DNA of 64,000 nt from Bacteroides reticulotermitis JCM 10512 (GTDB lineage: Bacteria; Bacteroidota; Bacteroidia; Bacteroidales; Bacteroidaceae): positions 1 to 64,000 of the forward strand of contig NZ_BAIV01000002.1 of NCBI RefSeq assembly GCF_000517545.1. The letters are read 5' to 3'. Positions 17,718 through 27,168 of the stretch are shown here, in pieces. The notes under the pieces were generated by a model. It searched no databases and was not told where the DNA came from. It saw only the letters and a program-made list of their open reading frames with translations. Position numbers and translations under genes: made by a program. The stretch's first letter is position 1. Each line of letters begins with the position of its first letter.

Positions 17718-18851
17718 ATGGCTGGTATTTATCTTCATATCCCTTTTTGTAAAACTCGCTGCATCTATTGTGATTTCTACTCCACGACGCATAGCGAATT
17801 AAAAGAGCGCTACGTTTCGGCACTTTGCCGTGAACTTGAAATGCGAAGAGATTACCTGAATGGAGAGCCTATCGAAACGGTATATTTCGGGGGAGGAACC
17901 CCTTCTCAGCTGGAGGAAGAAGATTTCTGCCGGATATTCGATACCATACAAGCGGTTTACGGATTAGAGCACTGTAAGGAGATTACCTTAGAAGCCAATC
18001 CGGATGATTTGTCAGCGGAATATTTGCAAATGCTCTCCACACTGCCTTTCAACCGCCTCAGCATGGGCATACAAACGTTTGACGAACCGACATTGAAACT
18101 GCTCAAGCGTCGCCACACAGCCAAGCAAGCCTTAGAAGCGGTGGCAAGATGCCGGGAAGCGGGTTTCCAAAACATAAGCGTCGACCTTATTTACGGTTTA
18201 CCCGGTGAAACGGAAGAGCGCTGGAAATACGATCTCCAGCAGGCGATCAATCTGCACGCGGAACATATCTCGGCTTACCATCTAACGTATGAAGAGGGTA
18301 CGCCCATCTACAAAATGCTACAAAAGCAACAGATAAACGAGGTGGACGAAGAAAGCAGTGTACGCTTCTTTACGCTCCTGATGGATGGTCTTCAGGAAGC
18401 CGGATACGAGCATTACGAAATCTCCAATTTCTGCCAACCCGGTAAACAGTCATGCCATAACACATCCTATTGGAAAGGAATTCCTTATTTAGGATGCGGG
18501 CCTTCCGCCCATTCTTTTAACGGAGAATCGCGCGAATGGAATATTGCTTCCATTCATAAATATATGGAAGCTATTGAGAAGAATAGCCGGAACTTTGAAA
18601 CAGAGCCGCGCGACCAAGCTACCGCCTACAATGAAATGGTCATTACTTCCATACGCACCCAATGGGGGATTTCTCTGCAGAGGTTGGAAGAGGCGTATGG
18701 CTCGGAATTCTTAAACTATTGCAGAGAGATGGCTACTCCTTATATAATAAGTGGTAAACTGGAGGAGCGCGACGGAGCATTACGCTTAACGCGGGAAGGC
18801 GTTTTCATTTCCGACAGCATCATGAGGGATTTACTTTTTGTAGAAGAATAA
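17718..18851 (+). CDS. hemW: HemW, radical SAM heme chaperone
   Basis: A 377-residue radical SAM protein with the iron-sulfur motif CKTRCIYC (residues 11-18) and the conserved GGGTPSQL stretch near 58. It has the HemW/HemN-type C-terminal domain. It lacks the longer N-terminal region of true coproporphyrinogen III dehydrogenase HemN, which supports HemW, a chaperone that inserts heme into target proteins. It is the first gene of a run of plus-strand genes; the sigma factor starts 24 bp later. Confidence 0.9.
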   Translation: MAGIYLHIPFCKTRCIYCDFYSTTHSELKERYVSALCRELEMRRDYLNGEPIETVYFGGGTPSQLEEEDFCRIFDTIQAVYGLEHCKEITLEANPDDLSAEYLQMLSTLPFNRLSMGIQTFDEPTLKLLKRRHTAKQALEAVARCREAGFQNISVDLIYGLPGETEERWKYDLQQAINLHAEHISAYHLTYEEGTPIYKMLQKQQINEVDEESSVRFFTLLMDGLQEAGYEHYEISNFCQPGKQSCHNTSYWKGIPYLGCGPSAHSFNGESREWNIASIHKYMEAIEKNSRNFETEPRDQATAYNEMVITSIRTQWGISLQRLEEAYGSEFLNYCREMATPYIISGKLEERDGALRLTREGVFISDSIMRDLLFVEE

Positions 18852-18874
18852 TTCGAATTCAAACTTTAGCGCCC

Positions 18875-19429
18875 ATGACCGAATCGGAAGTACGAAAATT
18901 GCTAAGGCAGATTAAAGAGCAAAACTCGCAGCAAGCGTTCCGTCGCTTTTACGATATGACCTATGATCGTCTTTTCCGAATCGCTTATTATTATGTGAAG
19001 AAAGAGGAGTGGTCACAGGAGATTGTACTGGATGTTTTTTTAAAGTTGTGGAACCAGCGAAGCAGTTTACTCGACATTCAAAACATCGAAGACTATTGTT
19101 TTATTCTGGTTAAAAACGCTTCACTTAACTTCTTGGAGAAAGAATCGAAGCACATCAACTTCCATACTGATGCTCTTTCCGAATCATCTGCTGCGGACAG
19201 TTCCCCCGAAGAGTCACTCGTCAGCGAAGAGCTTTTCGCAATGTATGTAAAAGCACTCGATCGCCTTCCTGAACGCTGTCGAGAGATCTTTATCCGGGTT
19301 CGGGAAGAGAAACAAAGCTACGCCCAAGTAGCGGATGATTTAGGTATCAGCATAAAAACCGTAGACGCTCATTTGCAGAAAGCAGTCAGCCGATTGAAAG
19401 CGATGATTAGCCGCTCCGAATTCAATTAA
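18875..19429 (+). CDS. ECF (FecI-type) RNA polymerase sigma factor
   Basis: A 184-residue ECF sigma. Region 2 (residues ~20-85) carries the core-binding pattern around YVKKEEWSQEIVLDVFLKLW. Region 4 (~125-180) has the helix-turn-helix near SYAQVADDLGISIKTVDAHL. It lies upstream of a FecR anti-sigma and a TonB receptor with an STN domain. Together these form a cell-surface signalling system, in which ligand binding at the receptor releases the sigma factor to transcribe this operon. Confidence 0.9.
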   Translation: MTESEVRKLLRQIKEQNSQQAFRRFYDMTYDRLFRIAYYYVKKEEWSQEIVLDVFLKLWNQRSSLLDIQNIEDYCFILVKNASLNFLEKESKHINFHTDALSESSAADSSPEESLVSEELFAMYVKALDRLPERCREIFIRVREEKQSYAQVADDLGISIKTVDAHLQKAVSRLKAMISRSEFN

Positions 19430-19519
19430 CATTTATTTAAGAAAAAGAGTAGGGAGTTTTTGTTCCTCTCCTGTCTTTATCAATAAACAAACAGATTTAT
19501 TAATCAAAAGACCGGAATT

Positions 19520-19954
19520 ATGAAAAAGCTAAAAGACTTAAGTACCAAGGCCCTCTTTCTTTCAATCATGCTACCCTTTCTATATGCATGTAGCAATAAG
19601 TCTGATAATTATCCTGAAGGCTATGTAGGATTCAAACAATCCAAACTGTTGGAAGAACATGATAAAGAGCTAGCCGAATACGATCTATCCATTGCGATTA
19701 TTGCCACGAGCAAGTCGAAGGAAGACAGAACGGTATCACTCTCTATACCCGCCCCAACTTCGGGACAAGCAGCAATTATAAGCCTGACAGAAAGCCAGGT
19801 TACCATCAAAGCCGGAAGTAAGTCGGCAACGACAGTCGTTAAAGTATTCCCCAACCGGATGACATTCAAGCAACAAAATATAACCTTGTCTTGCACACCG
19901 CAATGGAAAGAAGGTACAACCAGCCGGCTGACTATCCTTTTAAAACAGAAATAA
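19520..19954 (+). CDS. Lipoprotein of unknown function in the sigma/anti-sigma operon
   Basis: A 144-residue protein with a lipobox (FLYAC, Cys near residue 25). The mature part has an extended helical segment rich in Lys/Glu (SKLLEEHDKELAEYDL), then Ser/Thr-rich beta strands. I do not recognise a family. It lies between the sigma gene and fecR, where these operons normally have no gene. It is preceded by a 90-bp gap, so it may have its own leader. Function is unknown; a role in signal modulation is only a guess from position. Confidence 0.7.
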   Translation: MKKLKDLSTKALFLSIMLPFLYACSNKSDNYPEGYVGFKQSKLLEEHDKELAEYDLSIAIIATSKSKEDRTVSLSIPAPTSGQAAIISLTESQVTIKAGSKSATTVVKVFPNRMTFKQQNITLSCTPQWKEGTTSRLTILLKQK

Positions 19955-19973
19955 TCAAGCAATACAGAACCAG

Positions 19974-20857
19974 ATGAAATATACCGATGCCGATTTGGAG
20001 GAGATACTCAACAAACTGATTACGTCTACCCGCTCACCCCGGGGTAACTTCTCCGCAAAAGCCAGTTATCCGATGCTGAAGAAGCGCTTGCACACACGTA
20101 CCCGTCGCACTCTTTGGATTCGATCATTCGCCGCAGTGGCAGCCGCTGCCCTACTCTGCCTATCGGTATGGACTGCTTATTTATATACGCAGCCCGGAAG
20201 CTTGCAGACTGTGTCTACGTTGGCTGAAACACAGACCTTTCACCTTCCGGACGGATCTCGCATTACGCTAAACCACTATTCTTCATTAACCTACCCCGAG
20301 CGGTTCGGCAACGGTAACCGGGAAGTCGCACTGACCGGAGAAGGCTATTTTGAAGTTAGCAAAGATAAAAAACGGCCTTTCATTGTAGAAGCCGGAAAGA
20401 TCCAGGTGAAAGTACTCGGTACTCAATTCAACATAGACGCTTATCAAAACAATCCGGAGATACGAACGACATTGTTGACGGGATCGGTAGCTGTCAGCAG
20501 TCAAGGAAACGCTGCCCCTATTATTTTGAAGCCTAATGAAACAGCTATATATAATAAGGTAGACGGCAAATTAACTCGCAGCCACTCAGAGAATGCCAAA
20601 GATGAGATATGCTGGCGCCAAGGAGAATTTAGATTCGATCAGATGCCCCTAAAGCATATTGTCCGCGAACTATCCAATTCGTTTGGCGTTTCGATTCAGA
20701 TAGCGACAGTGCGCTGCTCAACTATCGAATCACGGCTCGCTTCCGTAATGGAGAAGATTTGAACGACATATTATCCGTACTGCAAAGTGCCGGTTATTTC
20801 AGATTCACACAGCAAAACAAACAAATTGTCATTACCACTAAACCTAACGTAAAATGA
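19974..20857 (+). pseudogene. FecR-family anti-sigma factor, frameshifted near 3' end
   Basis: The anti-sigma factor has a cytoplasmic N-terminus (residues 1-~48), one transmembrane helix (~50-70) and the periplasmic FecR domain (~85-180, with LPDGSRITLNHYSSL). A DUF4974-type C-terminal domain follows. The frame is lost near 20704 after Gln-Ile-Ala, where one G is missing. Restoring it continues through DSALLNYRITARFRNGEDL to a TGA at 20857 that overlaps the ATG of the TonB receptor, giving 295 codons. As read, the protein stops early at 20762. The overlapping stop/start strongly supports the repaired frame. Confidence 0.8.
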
Positions 20858-23556
20858 AAAAAGGATACGCTGCTCAAAGCCTCAGCAGAACAATCTTGCT
20901 AACGGTTGTTATTCTCTTCTATGTAACCCAAGCTCATACACAGAACACAGCGGTTCACATCTCGTTAAAGTTGAAAGACGCTACATTGAAAGAGTTCGTC
21001 AAACGAATTGAAGAATCTACCGGCTACTCATTCATTTATGGCGAAGAGATCGTTATTACACAAAAGATCAATCTGAATGTGAAGGAAATGCCTCTGCCGG
21101 AAGTTCTTGACAATGTATTCAAGAACGAGTCCATCAGCTACCGATTGTCCGGCAAGCATATTCTTCTGCAAAAGAAAAAAACAACTAAACCCGTAAGCCG
21201 TAAATTTACAATCAGCGGATATGTTACAGACGGAACGTCTTCCGAGACGTTGATTGGGGCCAATATTATTGACAGTCATCAGAATCAAGGCAGTACAACC
21301 AATCCTTACGGTTTTTATAGCATCACCCTCCCCGCAGGAAAAGCCGAACTTCGCTTCTCCTATCTGGGCTACACCACCGAGCAGCACTCCTTTGTTTTGC
21401 AAAAAGACACTGTGATCAACGTGCAACTAGCGGATAATAACCAATTGCAGGAGGTGGTTATCATATCCGACAAAGCAGAGGCAGGTGCCAGGGCCACACA
21501 AATGGGGGCAATCGAAATACCGACCTTACAGATCAACAAGGTTCCCAGTATCTTGGGAGAAGCAGATGTGATGAAAGCCATCCAACTGATGCCCGGCGTA
21601 CAGGCGGGTGTAGACGGCTCGGCCGGATTGTATATACGTGGTGGTAGTCCCGACCAGAATCTAATTTTACTAGACGGAACCCCGGTATACAATGTAGATC
21701 ATATGTTCGGCTTCTTTTCTGTATTCACGCCCGAAGCCGTAAAAAAGGTGACCTTATTTAAAAGTTCTTTTCCGGCACGTTTCGGCGGGCGTCTCTCTTC
21801 GGTCATTGATGTGCGCACCAACGACGGAGACATGAAGAACTACCACGGTACATTCAGCATCGGCTTGTTAACCAGCAAAATCAATCTGGAAGGCCCTATT
21901 GTGAAAGATAAAACGTCTTTCAACATTTCCGTCAGGCGGTCATACCTCGATTTATTAGCCAAGCCATTCATGCCTGACGACGAAAAGTACAGTTATTACT
22001 TTTACGATCTCAACGCCAAAGTCAATCATAAATTTTCCGATCGAAGCCGTTTGTTTCTAAGTGCTTACAATGGAAAAGATCACTTCTCAGCCCAATATGA
22101 TTCGAATACCGATTACACCGACGGAAGTGGTATGGACTGGGGAAACACGATTGTTTCCGCCCGCTGGAACTATATATTCAACAACCGTTTGTTCAGCAAC
22201 ACCACAGTTGCCTACAATAATTATCTTTTTACTACCAACGCATACACGTACAATCAGACGTCGAATGCCAACGAGTCAATGGTGAACCGTTACTCGGCCA
22301 ATTACCACTCAGGCATCCGCGACTGGAGTTATCAACTAGACTTCGACTACAATCCGCTTCCTGCACATCACATCAAATTCGGCACAGGTTACCTTTATCA
22401 TCGGTTTCGTCCGGAAGTGATGACTTCCAAGATTGCCGACCTGAGCAATCACCAAGTCGAACGCGATACAACTTACCACAACATAAACAACAGCCGCATA
22501 TCCGCTCATGAAGTGACTGCGTACGCAGAAGATGAAATGAAGATAGGACCTCTTCTGCGATTGAACGCCGGGCTCCATCTATCCATGTTTCATGTACAGC
22601 AACAAAGCTATTTCTCTTTACAACCCCGCCTGTCCGCACGTTATCAGGTCAGTAAAGACATTGCCCTTAAAGCCTCCTATACGAAAATGAGCCAATACGT
22701 ACATCTGCTATCGTCAACGCCCATCGCCATGCCAACGGACTTATGGGTTCCGGTAACTCAGAAGATTAAGCCGATGCGCTCACATCAATATGCACTCGGT
22801 GGATATTACACCGGCATCCGCGGCTGGGAATTCTCGTTAGAGGGCTACTACAAGGATATGCGTAATGTTTTGGAATACAAAGAGGGAGTTAGCTTCTTCG
22901 GTTCTTCGGCCGGATGGGAGAATAAAGTAGAAATGGGCAAAGGGCGGTCGGCAGGTATCGAATTGATGGCGCAGAAAACAATGGGCAAGACAACCGGCTG
23001 GATCTCTTATACACTATCCAAAAGTGATCGTAAGTTTGCCAAAGGTGGCATCAACAATGGCGAGCGTTTTCCGTATAAGTACGACCGACGCCATAACATC
23101 AACCTCACCGTTAGCCACCAACTCACCGACCGAATCGACCTCAGTGCGTCATGGGTATTCTACACCGGTGGCACCAGCACGATCCCTGAAGAAAAAACGA
23201 CCATTATTCGTCCCGAAGGTAGTTCAAACAGCGGCTTTGGGGGATGGTCCGCAGACTACGGTTATTATTATCCTTCCGGCAACAACACACCAACCGTATC
23301 GGAAGCTTCTTATGTGGAGCAACGCAACAATTACCGTTTGCCGGCAAGCCATCGGCTAAATATCGGCGTCAACTTCAACAAGAAAACCAAACATGGAATG
23401 CGGATCTGGAATATCAGTTTATACAATGCCTACAATGCCATGAATCCGACTTTTGTTTATCGCAGCACCAGCAAAAATAATTCAGACAAGGTGGTAATCA
23501 AGAAATATACGATTCTGCCTCTCATCCCATCATTTACTTACACGTATAAATTCTAA
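20854..23556 (+). CDS. TonB-dependent outer-membrane receptor with STN signalling domain
   Basis: A 900-residue receptor. A signal peptide (about 1-31) is followed by the secretin/TonB short N-terminal domain (~40-105, KDATLKEFVKRIEESTGYSF), which contacts FecR. A carboxypeptidase-like domain (~118-200, ISGYVTDGTS) precedes the plug (~215-315, YIRGGSPDQNLILLDGTPVY) and a 22-strand barrel ending in YTYKF. It imports an unidentified ligand and signals its presence to the sigma factor. Its ATG overlaps the repaired fecR stop. It differs from SusC proteins by having the STN domain and no SusD partner; DUF4249 is its partner instead. Confidence 0.92.
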   Translation: MKKGYAAQSLSRTILLTVVILFYVTQAHTQNTAVHISLKLKDATLKEFVKRIEESTGYSFIYGEEIVITQKINLNVKEMPLPEVLDNVFKNESISYRLSGKHILLQKKKTTKPVSRKFTISGYVTDGTSSETLIGANIIDSHQNQGSTTNPYGFYSITLPAGKAELRFSYLGYTTEQHSFVLQKDTVINVQLADNNQLQEVVIISDKAEAGARATQMGAIEIPTLQINKVPSILGEADVMKAIQLMPGVQAGVDGSAGLYIRGGSPDQNLILLDGTPVYNVDHMFGFFSVFTPEAVKKVTLFKSSFPARFGGRLSSVIDVRTNDGDMKNYHGTFSIGLLTSKINLEGPIVKDKTSFNISVRRSYLDLLAKPFMPDDEKYSYYFYDLNAKVNHKFSDRSRLFLSAYNGKDHFSAQYDSNTDYTDGSGMDWGNTIVSARWNYIFNNRLFSNTTVAYNNYLFTTNAYTYNQTSNANESMVNRYSANYHSGIRDWSYQLDFDYNPLPAHHIKFGTGYLYHRFRPEVMTSKIADLSNHQVERDTTYHNINNSRISAHEVTAYAEDEMKIGPLLRLNAGLHLSMFHVQQQSYFSLQPRLSARYQVSKDIALKASYTKMSQYVHLLSSTPIAMPTDLWVPVTQKIKPMRSHQYALGGYYTGIRGWEFSLEGYYKDMRNVLEYKEGVSFFGSSAGWENKVEMGKGRSAGIELMAQKTMGKTTGWISYTLSKSDRKFAKGGINNGERFPYKYDRRHNINLTVSHQLTDRIDLSASWVFYTGGTSTIPEEKTTIIRPEGSSNSGFGGWSADYGYYYPSGNNTPTVSEASYVEQRNNYRLPASHRLNIGVNFNKKTKHGMRIWNISLYNAYNAMNPTFVYRSTSKNNSDKVVIKKYTILPLIPSFTYTYKF

Positions 23557-23562
23557 GAACGT

Positions 23563-24543
23563 ATGAAAAACTATATATACTATCTATCCATCTTGTTCGC
23601 AACGCTTTTGGTTGCCTCCTGCGAGAATGAGCTTCCTTTTAACCTCAAGGAGAATCCTCCCAAATTAGTTATCAATGCGCTGCTGAACGCAGACAGCCTG
23701 ACTAACACCCTCTACCTCAATTTGACCGGAAGAGAATCTACGACACACGTAAAAGAGGCCGCTATTGAAGTACGCGTAAACGGGAAACTAACCGAAAGCT
23801 TACGCCCGTTACCTCCGCAGACGGACAACGATAATCAATGCCGCTTTAAACTAACAAGCCATTTCAATCCGGGCGATGCCATACGCATCGATGCTTTTAC
23901 GGATGACGGGGAACATCATGCCTGGGCGGAGGTCATCGTACCGAAGCGTCTTGAAAAAATAATAAATATCGATACGCTTACGGTACCGATTACACAAAGT
24001 GGCTATACCCAGAATTATCTACGCTACCGAATAACCTTTAAAGATCATTCCAATGAGAATAATTTCTATCGGTTGATTGTAGACAAACAAATCACAGCTA
24101 CCCAGTATAATGATGAAAAGGATGAGTGGGTTACACAAACGCATCACGATTACCAATTTATAGCTCGTGAAGACATCGTACTGACAGACGGGCAGCCATC
24201 CACCGGAGACGACGAAGACAGTGGGCTTTTCGATACGGCGAAAAACTTATATGGAGTATTCGACAACACACGTTTCAGGAACGACTCCTATACCATGACT
24301 GTGTACAACAGAGCCGATCCGCTGGGCTACTCGAGCTACGTAGATAATGTTCAAGTCGTTATACGCTTATCGAGTATCACCGAAACGGAGTTTTACTACC
24401 TGAAAGCACTCAACCTGATAGACTCCGACGCCTATGACGAAACATTCAACGAACCGATCAAGTTCCCCAGCAATGTGCATGGAGGAACCGGCATACTAGG
24501 AGTAAGTACGGAAGTAAGTCAAACCATTCACATCGGAAAATAA
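23563..24543 (+). CDS. DUF4249 lipoprotein, TonB receptor partner
   Basis: A 326-residue lipoprotein (LLVASC, Cys near residue 20). The mature start ENELPFNLKENPPKLVINAL is characteristic of DUF4249, a Bacteroidetes family found directly after STN-containing TonB receptors. It probably sits at the outer membrane and assists ligand capture, but no biochemical role is established. It starts 7 bp after the receptor stop. Confidence 0.85.
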   Translation: MKNYIYYLSILFATLLVASCENELPFNLKENPPKLVINALLNADSLTNTLYLNLTGRESTTHVKEAAIEVRVNGKLTESLRPLPPQTDNDNQCRFKLTSHFNPGDAIRIDAFTDDGEHHAWAEVIVPKRLEKIINIDTLTVPITQSGYTQNYLRYRITFKDHSNENNFYRLIVDKQITATQYNDEKDEWVTQTHHDYQFIAREDIVLTDGQPSTGDDEDSGLFDTAKNLYGVFDNTRFRNDSYTMTVYNRADPLGYSSYVDNVQVVIRLSSITETEFYYLKALNLIDSDAYDETFNEPIKFPSNVHGGTGILGVSTEVSQTIHIGK

Positions 24544-24544
24544 T

Positions 24545-25318
24545 ATGGCTAAATCGCATAAGATCTTTCTCATAATCTGCATACTCCCACTGCTCTCGGC
24601 CTGTCGAAGCAGCCGGGCTATGCAAAAAGAGATACATGCTTTGAAGTCCGGCTTGTATTACGAACTCACATCGCCTACCTATCTGGGCGAAGCGAAGCAA
24701 ACGGTGTATTTGAATTTCATCGACTATTCCAATATGGATTATTATACACGGGTGAAACGTAAAAGATATACGCTAGTCCCGTTGTTACTCTATAATTATA
24801 GCGGAGAACTCTTCCGGATTCAGTTGGGCGAGCACTCACTAACCCAGCTTTACCGGGAATTCCTGACCGAGGCATTGCTTACCGAATGCAATAGCAGCAC
24901 TTGTTTTCATTTGATAGATAATCAAAAAGAGAAGAGCGTTCCCGATTCGGCCTACCGATTGGAAGTAAAGATCCGAACAAACGAAACTTCCGCCGGGGTT
25001 AAGCTCAATAATTCGAGTTTCTTTTGGTTCGATGGAGAAACGATGGAGGTTATAAGCAATAAAACTCGTCCGGCACGCTCCCGTTTGGCTATTTCCATTC
25101 GCCTGACGCAAGGAGAAGATTGCCTGCTTGACAAGACCTATTCAGTAGACCGGCAGCAAACGGCCAACGGACAAAAATATGAAGATTCGTATGGAGCCAA
25201 TGCCGCCTGTCTCGACGAGATGACGGAATGCCTTTCAATGGTAACCAAAGAAATCGTAGAAGAGATTAGCCAAGAAATCCATTTAGTGTTATCTTTGCCA
25301 CCTCAAAACAAACCCTAA
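24545..25318 (+). CDS. Lipoprotein of unknown function
   Basis: A 257-residue protein with a lipobox (LLSAC, Cys near residue 20). It starts 2 bp after DUF4249, so it is part of the receptor operon. The sequence is mixed alpha/beta with a helical C-terminus (MTECLSMVTKEIVEEIS), and I recognise no named family. Its location implies an envelope role with the receptor pair. It could be an ABC-type transport auxiliary lipoprotein, but the evidence is weak. Confidence 0.7.
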   Translation: MAKSHKIFLIICILPLLSACRSSRAMQKEIHALKSGLYYELTSPTYLGEAKQTVYLNFIDYSNMDYYTRVKRKRYTLVPLLLYNYSGELFRIQLGEHSLTQLYREFLTEALLTECNSSTCFHLIDNQKEKSVPDSAYRLEVKIRTNETSAGVKLNNSSFFWFDGETMEVISNKTRPARSRLAISIRLTQGEDCLLDKTYSVDRQQTANGQKYEDSYGANAACLDEMTECLSMVTKEIVEEISQEIHLVLSLPPQNKP

Positions 25319-25322
25319 CCCT

Positions 25323-25601
25323 ATGTTCACGATCATTGGAATCATGTTGGCTGGTATCTTGATAGGCTACACGATGCGCTTCAAACGCCTGTCGTGGATT
25401 CCGCGGGTCATTACCGTATTCATCTGGCTGCTCCTTTTTTTACTCGGAGTCAATGTGGGAGCAAACGAACGCATTGTGAAAGGATTGTATTCGTTGGGGA
25501 TGGATGCGCTTATCATCACGCTGGCGGCAGTCATCGGAAGTGTGTTGGCGGCATGGGGACTTTGGTATCTGCTTTATCAGAAAAATAGGGAGAAGCCATG
25601 A
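25323..25601 (+). CDS. LysO family transporter, N-terminal half protein
   Basis: A 92-residue membrane protein with three hydrophobic segments (~2-18, ~28-46 and ~60-82). It corresponds to the N-terminal part of LysO (YbjE, DUF340), the lysine exporter that is a single ~300-residue protein in E. coli. Its stop codon overlaps the start of the C-terminal half (ATGA at 25598-25601), so the two are translationally coupled and presumably assemble. The split looks natural, since the second half has its own start and no frame repair is needed. Confidence 0.8.
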   Translation: MFTIIGIMLAGILIGYTMRFKRLSWIPRVITVFIWLLLFLLGVNVGANERIVKGLYSLGMDALIITLAAVIGSVLAAWGLWYLLYQKNREKP

Positions 25602-26200
25602 AGGGTAGCTTAATTATTGTCTCTTTCTTTGTGGTAGGTGCGTTATGCGGCTTTCATCATCTCATCCCGTATGATTTTACGCAGAATGACCTGAGCTATT
25701 ATGTTCTTTGCGGATTGATGCTTTGCGTAGGTATCAACATCGGCAATGATCCGCAAACTCTAAAAAGCTTTCGCTCGCTCAATCCCCGCCTCGTACTTCT
25801 GCCCATCATAACCATACTGGGCACATTGGCGGGATGTGCGGTGGCAGGTAGCCTGATGAGTCATCGCTCGCTAGCCGAATGCATGGCTGTCGGATCGGGC
25901 TTCGGCTATTATTCTCTTTCCAGCATTTTCATTACCGAATACAAAGGGCCCGAATTGGGTACAATCGCCTTACTATCCAACATCTTGCGGGAGATCATTG
26001 CCTTGCTGGCGGCTCCGTTTCTTGTCAAATACTTCGGGAAGCTAGCTCCCATCTCGGTAGGGGGAGCCACCACCATGGATACCACGCTCCCCATCATCAC
26101 CCAGTATTCCGGCAAAGAGTTCGTGATTCTTTCCATCTTCCACGGCTTTATTGTCGATTTCAGCGTTCCTTTTCTGGTAACGTTCTTTTGTTCGCTGTAG
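25598..26200 (+). CDS. LysO family transporter, C-terminal half protein
   Basis: A 200-residue, largely hydrophobic protein with about six membrane segments. It contains the LysO/DUF340 core motifs LCVGINIGND near 45 and GSGFGYYSLSSIFIT near 95. It should form the transport path for lysine or a related cation with the 92-residue partner. It is the last gene of the long plus-strand run beginning at hemW. Lysine as substrate is from the family; nothing here proves it. Confidence 0.8.
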   Translation: MKGSLIIVSFFVVGALCGFHHLIPYDFTQNDLSYYVLCGLMLCVGINIGNDPQTLKSFRSLNPRLVLLPIITILGTLAGCAVAGSLMSHRSLAECMAVGSGFGYYSLSSIFITEYKGPELGTIALLSNILREIIALLAAPFLVKYFGKLAPISVGGATTMDTTLPIITQYSGKEFVILSIFHGFIVDFSVPFLVTFFCSL

Positions 26201-26278
26201 TTACAGCACATACAGACTCCGAGGTATTACCCGTATGCCTTATTAAAATAAGAAGTCTGCTTTATACAAGCATTCGTT

Positions 26279-26366
26279 CACCCGGGTCGAACGAAAGGAA
26301 CACCTAGGTCAAACTTCCGTTACACCTGGGTCGAACGAAAGAGACACCACGGTGTAACGAACTGAC
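26279..26366. repeat. Degenerate tandem array with 22-bp period (array 2)
   Basis: Four units begin with CACC at 26279, 26301, 26323 and 26345, each exactly 22 bp apart. Units 1 and 3 share the word GGGTCGAACGAAAG. Unit 2 is a diverged copy (AGGTCAAACTTCCG), and unit 4 (ACGGTGTAACGAACTG) is further diverged. The period is the same as in arrays 1 and 3 but the sequence is unrelated. No gene overlaps it. Confidence 0.85.
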
Positions 26367-26596
26367 ATCTACTAAAGAAGGCCATAAACTATTCATTCGG
26401 AGGAATTAGTCTTCGCATAATATTGCACTACCAATATGATAGAATAGAACGCTTTTAAGAAACACTAGAAACGCACGTTTGCGCACACGTATTACAAATA
26501 TGTTTCAAATTCGCCCCTATTTAGAATATTTCCGAGACTTATTCTTGATCTAAATCAAGAAAACACCGATAAAAGACTCTTTTTCTACGTTTCGTT

Positions 26597-26626
26597 TTTG
26601 TGTTATAAAACATATTCCTATATTTG
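26597..26626 (+). promoter_or_regulatory. Promoter of the small secreted protein gene
   Basis: A -33 TTTG (26597-26600) is followed after 18 bp by a -7 TATATTTG (26619-26626). The leader to the ATG at 26728 is about 95 nt. Confidence 0.75.
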
Positions 26627-26727
26627 CATAGGTAAAAAGAAAGACTAAGCGCTTAGAAGTTTTTCAATAGGTATTAGATTTAGTTTTTAGGAATAGTTTT
26701 TAGAATAACAAATTAAAAGTAGGTATT

Positions 26728-27084
26728 ATGAAACGTTTAGGATTAACATTAGTGGCAGCAATCTGCCTGACTGCTACGACTTTTGCAGCAGGGAATCAAC
26801 CTACAACTGCAAAATGGGAAGGAAACATCAATGTGAGCAAATTGGGTAGATATTTGAAATTAAGCTCTGTTCAGAGTGAAGAAGTGACAAATATTTGCGA
26901 TTATTTCTCCGAGCAAATGTCCAAAGCTGCTACAGCAAAGAAGGACAAAGACGCTAAACTGTACAACGCAGTATACGGCAATCTGAAATTGATGAGAAAA
27001 ACGTTAACTGACGAACAATATGCTAAGTACGCCGCCTTGATGAACATCACTTTGATGAACAAAGGTATCGAACTGAACAAATAA
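26728..27084 (+). CDS. Small secreted helical protein, unknown function
   Basis: A 118-residue protein with a signal peptide (cleavage near TFAAG, residue ~22). The mature part is predicted to be almost all helical, ending in LTDEQYAKYAALMNITLMNK. The LTDEQ...KY pattern recalls the LTxxQ repeats of Spy/CpxP-type periplasmic proteins, but there is only one copy, so membership is uncertain. It has its own promoter and a strong terminator, so it is monocistronic. Confidence 0.65.
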   Translation: MKRLGLTLVAAICLTATTFAAGNQPTTAKWEGNINVSKLGRYLKLSSVQSEEVTNICDYFSEQMSKAATAKKDKDAKLYNAVYGNLKLMRKTLTDEQYAKYAALMNITLMNKGIELNK

Positions 27085-27103
27085 TAGACAGAGACATCAT
27101 TGA

Positions 27104-27144
27104 AAAGGGTGCAGATCGTGAAATCTGCACCCTTTCTTTTTTTT
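27104..27144 (+). terminator. Rho-independent terminator
   Basis: A 13-bp perfect stem (27104-27116 with 27123-27135) around a CGTGAA loop is followed by a run of T to 27144. It ends the 26728 transcript. The preceding A-tract means it could also act on the convergent gene at 27169. Confidence 0.9.
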
Positions 27145-27168
27145 ATATCTTCTCAAAAAAGCTTTGCT

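Larger units (their letters stand above)
26201..26727. other. Intergenic region with array 2 and a promoter
   Basis: This 527-bp gap holds the four-unit 22-bp array (26279-26366) and, 230 bp further on, a full promoter (26597-26626) followed by a ~95-nt leader for the gene at 26728. Between array and promoter the DNA is AT-rich and shows no coding frame or strong hairpin. Confidence 0.6.
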
